Source: Limnanthes douglasii subsp. nivea
Taxonomy: Eukaryota > Streptophyta > Magnoliopsida > Brassicales > Limnanthaceae
Length of the DNA: 64,000 nt
Direction of reading: 5' to 3'
Assembly (NCBI GenBank): GCA_036936605.1
Contig: JAUPFV010000004.1
Coordinates: forward strand, 286,792,009 to 286,856,008
The position numbers were made by a program, and so were the translations under genes. Positions 9,792 through 17,751 of this stretch are shown piece after piece. The notes under the pieces are model-generated. The model was not told the DNA's origin and did not search any database. It saw only the letters and a list, made by a program, of their open reading frames with translations. Every line of letters begins with the position of its first letter. The stretch's first letter is position 1.

Positions 9792-11076
9792 TATCAGATG
9801 TTGAATGTGGTACATTTCCCCTCTTTCTGAGTGAGGATATAGACAGCCTGTTAGAGTTGCTACTTCTGTTAGCAGATTTTAGCTTCCTTGATATAACTGT
9901 TTCAAAGTCTTGAACAGGGTCAATTGCACTTGTTCTTGGTGATGGATTGCAGCTACCTGATCCACCAGCACGAGGAGATTCCTGTACCTGACCCTTTTCT
10001 TCATCTTCAAGATGTTGGAGTGCACTGATTATGTCAGGTTCATTCACAGAATCTCTCTCTCTAACTGGACTTGCAACGTTTGTAGAAGGACATGACACTG
10101 AATATCTATCCTTCTTTGTTATTATTGACTTTAGTTTTCTCCTGTACACATGTGTAAAGGTTTCAAACTTTCTTGAACTAGTATTATTAGTGCTTTTAAC
10201 CTCCTGTAAAGAATTCTGTGTAACACCTTTTCTTGTGATATCATCTTTGCTTTCATTTTCTTCAACACTTTCTTTTGCAATTATTTCGTTCTTGTTTTCT
10301 TTTTCCTTATTCCTTTTACAAGTAGCAGACTCGTGTCCTATATGATGGCACACTTTGCAGTAGCATGGTGCATTTTTGTAACTGACCTTTACATTGTAAG
10401 AATCTCCAGCCCCAAAATCTACCTTCAGATTTCTTTTAAGTTGCTTAGAAACGTCAACCTCGACGAGAGCGAAGCATGCGTTCCAGTTTGCCCTGTTAAT
10501 GTCAGGGATGACTACATGATGTACCAATCCTAGGGATGAAGCTAGTTCGTTAATCACTGCACTGTTGTACATGAATTCTTGAACCTTTTCGAACCTGGCC
10601 CATAACAGCGTAATAGGACACTCATAGTTTCTTGTGCTATATGGACTCCACTTGACCACTCGCATCAACTTCCCTTCCACTTTCCAAAATCTTGCCACCC
10701 AAAGCTTTCCTGCATCTGCCAGAACTGAAAACTCTACCAAGATTTGCCTAGAGTCTATTGTCACATAAGAGAAGGCACCCTTGAATTTAAAAGATTCTAG
10801 GAAAGCTTGAAATGCTTGCTTTTTTGGAATACCTTCGTTGAATTTACAGATTAGTGTCGTTCTTGATTCAGTGCAGAGTTTGTTCTTTATGTTTCTGTCA
10901 AAAGAAATGACATTATGATCGTCGAATATCTTAACCTCCGTCTTGAGCCTTGTTTCAACATTCTTTTCCAAAACTACATCAGAGTACTTCTTCACCGGTG
11001 GCATCATTGAAGGAGCAGGTGCCTTATTAGTTAAAGATGGAAAGTCATTGTCTAAAAGGCTCATGACTCCAGCCAC
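9784..11076 (-). CDS. LINE-1 ORF1: DUF4283 / CCHC nucleic-acid-binding protein
   Basis: This 430-residue protein is the LINE ORF1 (gag-like) product, expected to coat the LINE RNA in a ribonucleoprotein. About residues 70-215 match the plant DUF4283 pattern (LICKFNEGIPKK, LESFKFKG, ITLLWARFE). A CCHC zinc knuckle follows at C240, C243, H248 and C253 (spacing C-x2-C-x4-H-x4-C). The C-terminal third is charged and low in complexity. The start ATG at 11076 gives the usual length. The frame is uninterrupted and ends 8 nt inside the ORF2 start. The decayed homologue in LINE-2 has the same domain order. Confidence 0.92.
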   Translation of the reverse strand: MAGVMSLLDNDFPSLTNKAPAPSMMPPVKKYSDVVLEKNVETRLKTEVKIFDDHNVISFDRNIKNKLCTESRTTLICKFNEGIPKKQAFQAFLESFKFKGAFSYVTIDSRQILVEFSVLADAGKLWVARFWKVEGKLMRVVKWSPYSTRNYECPITLLWARFEKVQEFMYNSAVINELASSLGLVHHVVIPDINRANWNACFALVEVDVSKQLKRNLKVDFGAGDSYNVKVSYKNAPCYCKVCHHIGHESATCKRNKEKENKNEIIAKESVEENESKDDITRKGVTQNSLQEVKSTNNTSSRKFETFTHVYRRKLKSIITKKDRYSVSCPSTNVASPVRERDSVNEPDIISALQHLEDEEKGQVQESPRAGGSGSCNPSPRTSAIDPVQDFETVISRKLKSANRSSNSNRLSISSLRKRGNVPHSTSDNV

Positions 11077-11285
11077 AAACAGGCAGCGCCTGTTGAGGCT
11101 TCACGACGATCGGAAACTGAGCAGATTCCTTTCCTTGTATTACACTGATAATCCGTAAATAGAAACTATGAGAAAGTTTCTTGCGATCAAGGGAAGTTTC
11201 TTAAAGGCTAAGAAACAAACTCCTCTTTCTTGACCTTTCTTGAGAGAGAGACTTCATCTTTTTCTCACCTCCAAATAGAAAAAGC

Positions 11286-11299
11286 CAACTATCTAAAGG
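11286..11299. repeat. 14-bp target-site duplication, right copy, LINE-1
   Basis: Exact second copy of CAACTATCTAAAGG (first at 6052-6065). It marks the 5' end of LINE-1 at 11285. Confidence 0.95.
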
Positions 11300-11874
11300 T
11301 AATAGACAAATAAAAAAACGTTTTATTTTTTAACCGAATATCGGATTCGGGTAAACTCGGAAACGTGAAACCGGTTACGAAGTTTGGATCCTAAAACCGG
11401 TTTAGGATTCCGAATTATTGTTTTACTGTTTTTACGAGATCTTTCTAATATTTGAGGATTTATTCTAAATAACCCGTCAATTTTATTTGTGTTCCGGTTT
11501 GATTGATTGTATTTTCAAACATTTACTTTGTTGTCGTATTTTTTAAAAAGTTTTATAGTGATTCCGGTTTAAAACACTCTTACCCCTACTTTAACAATCA
11601 ATTAATTATTGAAATTAAAAACCAAACATTTTGAATTTTTAGTTCTTGAAACCAAAAGTTCTAGGGTTTACTATCCATCAGGGAAACTCCATCGGTCAGA
11701 GTCATGTATATGTTTTTACCGGATGCGAAACCAACACTCTAAGAGGTTGGAGAGGCTCAGTTTGTTTGGGTCAACCAGCATAAGTTCGTATAGGGATTCT
11801 GCAGCTACTCTACTCCAGAAGTGTTAACATATACCATTATAATGCTTGTTCTAATGAAGCTGATCTACCCTGAA
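11300..11874. other. Intergenic, 3' side of the TCP gene
   Basis: No gene is supported. It holds several CCGGTTT/AAACCGG words (11380-11420, 11505, 11565). If the TCP gene uses the splice donor noted in its entry, a short terminal exon would lie here on the minus strand; AGCTGCAG near 11800 is one of several possible acceptors. Confidence 0.5.
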
Positions 11875-12642
11875 TTATTTTAGATCTGTTATAGTAAAGT
11901 TTAAAATTATTGTAGTACCTGAAGACAGATTCATGTTCATAATAACAACACTATCAGTTTCCCAGATTTGGTCAGATTCAGGAAAGTAGTAGCTACTGTT
12001 GATGTTGTAAGTTGAATCTTCTCCTGTTCTTGTTTGACCACAAACATGTTCCCCATCCTCCTCTTGGTTCAAGAAACAGTCTCTTGTTTTTATTTCTTTC
12101 ACTCTTGTCCTCTCCCTTGCTCTCTCCCTTGCTTTAGCTCTTGACTCCTTTGTTCTTCTCACCTTCTTATTTTTACTACTCGTCGAACCGATTTCTCGAT
12201 CTTCTTCTTCTCCTTCTTGTTCCTCTTCGACCTCCGAATCCGTCGAAACCAAAAGACCCTTGTTATTACTACTTTCTTCTATTTCTTTGATGGCTTTTCT
12301 CGATTTCTTGAACAACCAGTCTAGGGTTTGGCTTGCTTTATCAAACCCTAACATGTCTTGAAGGTCAAAGAACTCTCTTGCTATTTCAACAGACAGTCTC
12401 ACTCTCCGAACACGGAGACCTTGGGCCGTGTTGATCTTGTTAGGGCTCACGGATTTATCATAAAAGGTGGTGTCATAAGTGTTCTTCTTCTGAGACTGAT
12501 GAGCATTGTTTTCCGGTTGAGGGTGTTTTGGTAAATTAAAAATGGACATGAGGGGATCATTGTCTTTGTCATAAAAAGAAAGAGGAGAGAAAGGAAGGAG
12601 AAGAGGGTTGGTGTTACTGTTGTTGGTGGTGGAAGTGAACAT
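11875..12642 (-). CDS. CYC/TB1-type TCP transcription factor, divergent basic region
   Basis: Class II TCP regulator, the family controlling branching and floral symmetry; nuclear. I chose the ATG at 12642 (MFTSTTNN, as many CYC/TB1 proteins begin MF) over an upstream in-frame ATG at 12777; this gives 255 residues. The TCP domain is at about 64-121: [14 protein letters not shown], then helices [20 protein letters not shown] and [15 protein letters not shown]. An acidic run follows at 137-148, then an arginine-rich R domain ([17 protein letters not shown], 166-182), which marks the CYC/TB1 subgroup. Oddity: the usual KKDRHS start of the basic region is replaced by DKSVSPN, and LRDRR reads LRVRR. 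A donor-like CTTCAG|GTACT at 11919/11918 means the last 15 codons may be intron. It is the only clear host gene. Confidence 0.85.
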   Translation of the reverse strand: MFTSTTNNSNTNPLLLPFSPLSFYDKDNDPLMSIFNLPKHPQPENNAHQSQKKNTYDTTFYDKSVSPNKINTAQGLRVRRVRLSVEIAREFFDLQDMLGFDKASQTLDWLFKKSRKAIKEIEESSNNKGLLVSTDSEVEEEQEGEEEDREIGSTSSKNKKVRRTKESRAKARERARERTRVKEIKTRDCFLNQEEDGEHVCGQTRTGEDSTYNINSSYYFPESDQIWETDSVVIMNMNLSSGTTIILNFTITDLK

Positions 12643-13288
12643 CTTTGAATTGTTTAAGGGTTTACCTTTTTTTCTTTCTGAGTTGCATTGCAAAAGACAA
12701 ACCCTAGCTCTCTCTATCACTGGGAAAAAGGAGGTTATAGTCACAAGTGGAAGTGGGTATCTTTTGAAACAATACAACCCCTAGCAGTAAGTAATTAATG
12801 GACAAGCTGCCTTTGTGTCAGCTGAGTACTGGAGACTGTAGTTGTGACTTGCTGCTGACAATAAGATGATGAAAATTCATTTATGAAAATACCAACAATT
12901 ATTAGTAAAATTCAATTATCAACATTAAAATCGAGAGAGATGGAAAAAATACAGTATTCTACACAAAGTGCATCACAGAATTTTCTTAACATAATCTATG
13001 TTTCGATTAACCACAGCTTTGAAACTGTCTCTCGCAGTATAATGAGTGTTAGACATCAAATCACTTCGTATCTGTCTAATTTAAGCTTTAGAAATCATGA
13101 TTCAAATTATAATGATGGTATTACGCGGACTAAAAGTCTGATTAAATTATGTTACCCTTAAATAATAGTTTGTCTAATTTAAATCGGATCCAAATTCAAA
13201 TTTTGTACAACAATTAGTTTGGAAACTAATTCTAGTTTGTACTACTAGTAACAAACCTACTTAATTGAATAAAATGCCATTTTGATTT
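12643..13288. other. Upstream region of the TCP gene
   Basis: Presumed promoter and 5' UTR of the minus-strand TCP gene. The next 650 bp are AT-rich and contain no other supported gene. I cannot point to a convincing TATA box or regulatory site. Confidence 0.4.
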
Positions 13289-13525
13289 TGTTGGGAATAT
13301 GGAGTCCGGTCCACATATTCCGTCTCCGTATATAAGTAAGAACATAACCGATCTCAAAACTAATATGATATTGTCCGCTTTGGCACCCGAAGGCCCTCAC
13401 GGCTTTGCATTTGGTCCACTACCAAAAGGCCTCATACTAGTTGAGGTATGTTCTTACTTATATACCGCTGATCCTTCTCATGTTTAACCGATGTAGGATG
13501 TGAGACTTTGGTCGCCACCCTAACA
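13289..13525 (-). repeat. TRIM LTR, leftmost copy
   Basis: Begins TGTTGGGAATATGG and ends CACCCTAACA on the plus strand. It carries GATATTGTCCGCTTTGG and GCCCTCACGGCTTTGC, shared with the other two copies. Confidence 0.85.
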
Positions 13526-13666
13526 AATCCTCCTCTCGAACAAAGTACCACTTAGCCTCCTCTCAGTTGACTTTCATCCGCTCACTCTAATCAGAGATTG
13601 CTACATCTGAGCAATAGAGCTTTTTACAGTGGATCTACTGCTCTCGAACATCCTTCCTTGTTCCTT

Positions 13667-13941
13667 AGCTCCACTATCCACTACAATCAAGTACCACCGC
13701 TTGATGAGTCATGGACGCTCTAGCTCCACTATCCACTCCAATCAAGTACCACCGCTTGATGAGTCATGGACGCTTTGGCTCCATTATCCACTCCAATCAA
13801 GTACCACCGCTTGATGAGCCATGGACGCTCTAACTCCACTATCCACTCCAATCAAGTACCACCGCTTGATGAGTCATGGACGCTTTAGCTCCACTATCCA
13901 CTCCAATCAAGTACTACCTCTTGATGAGTCATGGACGCTCC
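13667..13941 (+). repeat. 55-bp minisatellite in TRIM internal region 1 (5 copies)
   Basis: Units start at 13667, 13722, 13777, 13832 and 13887, each exactly 55 bp. They contain CTCCACTATCCACTCCAATC and CCGCTTGATGAGTCATGGAC. Confidence 0.95.
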
Positions 13942-14046
13942 GAACTAGGATGTATAGAGTAGATCATTCACCTTGAGCATGACTACTGGTTCATCATGTT
14001 CGACCTTCGAGAATTTCACCACCATCGCGTTCTATCTGGGCCTGGA

Positions 14047-14058
14047 GCTCTGATACCA
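14047..14058 (-). other. Primer-binding site (Met-tRNA), TRIM
   Basis: The minus strand reads TGGTATCAGAGC, 2 bp from the duplicated LTR end at 14061. The same site occurs at 14095-14106, 2 bp from the intact LTR at 14109. The doubling comes from a 48-bp tandem duplication of the junction (14061-14108). Confidence 0.85.
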
Positions 14059-14108
14059 CGTGTTAGGAATATGGGGGTCCGGTCTGGGCCTGGAGCTCTG
14101 ATACCACG

Positions 14109-14346
14109 TGTTAGGAATATGGGGGTCCGGTTTGCATATTCCGCCTCCGTATATAAGTAAGAACACAATCGATTTCAACACTAGTATGATATTGTCCGCT
14201 TTGGCACCCGAAGGCCCTCACGGCTTTGCATTTGGTCCACTACCAAAATGCCTCATACTAGTTGAGGTATGTTCTTACTTATATACCGCTGATCCTTCCC
14301 ATGTTTAACCGATGTAGGATGTGGGACTTTGGTCGCCACCCTAACA
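14109..14346 (-). repeat. TRIM LTR, middle copy
   Basis: Bounded by TGTTAGGAATATGG and CACCCTAACA. The first 48 bp of the junction are duplicated immediately to its left. Confidence 0.85.
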
Positions 14347-14492
14347 AATCTTCCTCTTAAACAAAGTACTACTTAGCCTCCTCTCAATTGACTTTCACCC
14401 GCTCACTCTAATAAGAGATTGCTCCATATGAGCAATATAGCTTTTTTACAGCGGATCTATCTACTCACTCGACCATCCTGCGCTTGTTCTTT

Positions 14493-14657
14493 AGCTCCAC
14501 TACCCACTCCAATCAAGTACCACCGATTGATGAATCATGGACGCTCTACCTCCACTATCCACTACAATCAAGTACCACCACTTGATGAGTCATGGACGCT
14601 CTAGCTCCACTATCCACTCCAATCAAGTACTACCGCTTGATGAGTCATGGACGCTCC
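14493..14657 (+). repeat. 55-bp minisatellite in TRIM internal region 2 (3 copies)
   Basis: Same unit as at 13667-13941, starting at 14493, 14548 and 14603. Three copies here against five there shows the array changes in length between the two internal regions. Confidence 0.95.
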
Positions 14658-14762
14658 GAACTAGGATGTATAGAGTAGATCATTCACCTTGAGCATGACT
14701 ACTAGTTCATCATGTTCGACCTCCGAGAATATTACCACCGCTGTGTTCCGTCTGGGCTTGAC

Positions 14763-14774
14763 GCTCTGATACCA
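14763..14774 (-). other. Primer-binding site (Met-tRNA), TRIM
   Basis: The minus strand reads TGGTATCAGAGC (with CG spacing) directly after the right-hand LTR at 14777. Confidence 0.85.
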
Positions 14775-14776
14775 CG

Positions 14777-15029
14777 TGTTGGGAATATGGGGGTCCGGTC
14801 CGCATATTCCGCCTCCGTATATAAGTAAGAACACAACCGATCTCAACACTAGTATGATATTGTCCGCTTTGGCACCCGAAGGGCCTCACAGCTTTGCATT
14901 TGGTCCACTACCAAAAGGCCTCATGCTAGTTGAGGTATGTTCTTACTTATATACCGAGACAGAATATGCAGACCGGACCCCATATTCACAACACGCATAT
15001 TCCCATATTCACAACACGTCACCCTAACA
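14777..15029 (-). repeat. TRIM LTR, rightmost copy, rearranged
   Basis: The first 185 bp match the other copies, then the sequence diverges after TTCTTACTTATATACCG. It carries small repeats of CATATTCACAACACG before ending in CACCCTAACA. Confidence 0.75.
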
Positions 15030-15034
15030 AATTT

Positions 15035-16937
15035 TTTTTTCTTCCATAAAGTTATATAGATTCTTATTTTATAGTTCTACGTTTTACGTAGAGGTAGGAA
15101 ATGTATTTAGTGTAATGAACGATTCAACTAAGTTGTGGCACTTGAGGCTTGGGCATGTAAGTAAGAAAAGTCTTATACAACATAGAAAACAAGAGTTGTT
15201 GGATGGTAGCACAATTCAGAAGTTGAACTTTTTAAAAAGATATATAGAAGGTAAGAGAAAGAGGGTAAAGTTTATACCTAGTGAACATAGAATCACTGAT
15301 GTACTTGAGTATATTCATTCGAATCTTTGGTGTCTCGCACAACAACTCACTATGGTACTTCATGTATATGTTTGATGATTATTCTAAAAACTATGGGTTA
15401 TACTTTTAAGATCAATGAAGAAGCCTTTGATATTTTTAGGAACTATAAAAAGCTATAGAGATTCACAGTGGAAATATACTGAATAAATTATTGACTTAGA
15501 ATGGCTTGGAATATGTGAATGAGAAATTCACTAGCCATTGTTCGACACTTGGAATTTCTAGATACCAAACCAGCAGAGAACTCCACAATAACATAGATTG
15601 GCTGAAAGAATGGATTGAATCTTGCTGGGAACGATTAGATGTATGCTTTAAATAGTTGGAATGGACCAAAGGTTCTGTGGAAAAGTCATGACTATAGCTA
15701 CATATATCATTAAGGGGAGTCCATCTATGATACTAAATTTTTTATCCTCAAGAGGTCTAGACTAGAAAGAAACCTCAATTGGAACACTTGAGAGTGTTTA
15801 GATGTGCTGCCTACACACATATGAAGCAAGACAAGCTTCAATCGAGAGTACTAAATGGTTTTCTTTTAGTATCCAGAAGGAGTAAAAGTGTATAGGTTGT
15901 GCTGCATTGAACATCAAAATGCTTCGATAAACAGAGATATTGATTTCAATGAGGAGGGCATACTATTGAAGAATGAGGTTGAGAGACTAAACCTACTATT
16001 GCCAAGAAGAGATGTGAAGTTGATGATGAGTCTGATTTAGAGAGTGAAGCCGAAGATTCTTCTGTCGAATACAAGTTCCGACATGGTATATTTTGGCTAA
16101 TATATAGTAAGTTCACCCATTGAATGAGTCCAAAAATGGACATAAGTTTGATATTTCATGGCCTTTGGATGATCAAACTGGAGAGAAACATGATCATGAC
16201 AGTTATCATAGGTGAGAAATATAGCACAAAGATCTATTAGACCACCACAAATGTATTATATTGCTAATGTTATATGTTATGCTTTATCAATTGAAATGTA
16301 GAAAGATGTTCTTAAACCCGAAGACAATCCTGATGCTATGAAGAGAAGTGGATGAAGATCATGAGAGACGAATTGAGATCTTTATATAGTATGAGCACAT
16401 GGTTTCTTATTAAAAAACTGAAGGGTCAAAGGCTTGTCGGGAGTAAGCGGATATTTAATACAAAATACGGTATTATTGCGTTTGATCTATCTAGATTCAA
16501 AGTTAGGCTAGTGGATAAAGAATTCACGCAAAATAAGGGTTTTTATTTCAATAAGATTTTCTTATTGATTATGAAAAAACCTCGATAAGAGTTCTGATTT
16601 CAGTTGTTACTAGACTTAATACGGAGTTAGATCAAATGGATGTAACCACCATCTTCTTTCATGGATAATTGGAAGACAAAAATTACACGTGTCAGCTGAA
16701 AGGGTTTGAAGAATTGAAGAAAAAAAATAGTTTGTTGAAGAAATCATATATATTGGTTGAAACGGTCGTTGAAGCACCTCCATATTGGATGAAACAATAG
16801 TCAAGTTAGTGGAATAGAAGATTTAATTATTTTATGAAGTTCATCAACTATGCCCAAATCTGTTATGATAACTATATCTATTTTAATGGGAAAACACACA
16901 TGAAGAAAAGTATATTGTTCCTATTGTATATGGATGA
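15035..16937 (+). pseudogene. Copia pol remnant, 5' part (pre-integrase, integrase, RT)
   Basis: This is the left half of a Ty1/copia polyprotein. A GAG-pre-integrase block (TTKLW-like STKLWHLRLGHVSKKSL, about 15118-15165) is followed by RKRVKF and an LEYIHSNLW integrase start. A broken integrase follows, with stops and frameshifts. RT begins near 16340 (RDELRSLY---TWFLI, GSKRIFNTKYG) and stops at the catalytic motif (LLYMDD), where element A has inserted. The gag and 5' LTR are missing; the TRIM array lies directly to the left. The continuation is at 27225-28160. Confidence 0.8.
16933..16937. repeat. 5-bp TSD of gypsy element A, left copy
   Basis: GATGA here is repeated at 27225-27229, exactly outside the two LTR ends. 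Confidence 0.9.
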
Positions 16938-17311
16938 TGGTGTGGATTATATTTGACCGAGGGTAATTTTGTCAGGTGTTTTATGGTGTTTCAAAGGTAT
17001 TTAATGTTTGGGTGTTTTGTAGTGAGAGATTTGAGCTGCCTGGTTGTATTAAATGTTCATTACCCTCATTAATGAAAGTGGTTGGGTATTTATACCTTTA
17101 ATTATGGGCCACATGGCTTTTGGGTCAAACTTACAAAACCGGTTCGAATTTTAAAACTCATTAGTTTATTAAGCAGATTAGCAATTAGCTTAGTCAAAAG
17201 GTGATTAGGTTTTAATACTTTAGTCCAGTTCGGATGATTCAGTGGGTGGTTTTTGTCCGAATTTCCCCTGTCCGGGTCTACAGTGACTGGTGAAAATATC
17301 CGGACAAATCA
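16938..17311 (-). repeat. 3' LTR of element A
   Basis: Plus-strand ends TGGTGTGGATTAT and GGACAAATCA. It keeps a TATAAATA promoter box on the minus strand (plus positions 17087-17094). Confidence 0.95.
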
Positions 17312-17326
17312 ATAGCCCCTTTTTTA
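17312..17326 (-). other. Polypurine tract of element A
   Basis: The minus strand reads AAAAAAGGGGCTAT directly before the 3' LTR start (TGATTTGTCC). This is the usual plus-strand primer site for reverse transcription. Confidence 0.85.
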
Positions 17327-17647
17327 GTTTTTGTTCAAAGGCCTTTGGCAAGACCTAAAAAATATCCTTTGGGCACTTGTGACAGTTTCCATACGGATTT
17401 AGTATTTAGTATAGGACTTATCCGGACTGAAAAACTCTTCAGAAGTTCAAAGGTTTTGCCATGAATCGTGGGACACGTGTCATCTTCTGATTTGCCTCAC
17501 CAGCCGTTATTCTCCTAGAACGGCGCTCCCACTAATCCCAAAAAGTAACCTCTTCATTTAATGCTTGTGACGTCAGCGCCGTCTTCAATCATTACTTTCA
17601 TCTTTTCATATTCTCCTAGGTTTCTGGGTATCTTTTTATCTCTTTAG

Positions 17648-17655
17648 TATAAATT
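17648..17655 (+). promoter_or_regulatory. TATA-like box for the antisense ORF of element A
   Basis: AGTATAAATTACC lies 104 bp before the ATG at 17752. A TATAAATA stands before the equivalent ORF in element B (59813-59820). It would allow transcription opposite to the LTR. This is inferred from sequence and position only. Confidence 0.45.
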
Positions 17656-17751
17656 ACCTCATTTTTCATTGTTTTACCATTTTCATCACTCTTTCATTTC
17701 TTTACTTCAAAGCTTTCATCTCTTTTCTCAAAACCTTTTTGGTGTAAGTTT

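Larger units (their letters stand above)
6066..11285 (-). mobile_element. Full-length L1-type LINE (LINE-1)
   Basis: A 5.2-kb insert lies between exact 14-bp TSDs. A 25-nt poly-T tract at 6066-6090 is its poly(A) tail, since the element reads on the minus strand. It has a 5' UTR (11077-11285), an intact ORF1, an open ORF2 and a 3' UTR of about 284 nt holding a 37-bp tandem duplication (6134-6170 and 6171-6207). The long open frames and exact TSD suggest a fairly recent insertion. It is about 690 bp shorter than the related LINE-2 (29776-35680), which matches a deletion inside ORF2 (see that entry). Confidence 0.95.
13289..15029 (-). mobile_element. Tandem TRIM retroelement: three LTRs, two internal regions
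   Basis: Three copies of a LTR of about 240 bp (13289-13525, 14109-14346, 14777-15029) alternate with two short non-coding internal regions. Each LTR is bounded by TGTTRG...CTAACA. On the minus strand each internal region starts, 2 bp after an LTR, with TGGTATCAGAGC, the standard primer-binding site complementary to initiator Met-tRNA. A purine-rich GAGAGGAGGATT precedes the next LTR. There is no coding capacity, so this is a terminal-repeat retrotransposon in miniature (TRIM). Flanks GATTT (13284-13288) and AATTT (15030-15034) may be a TSD with one mismatch. The tandem form is as expected from unequal recombination between LTRs. Confidence 0.85.
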
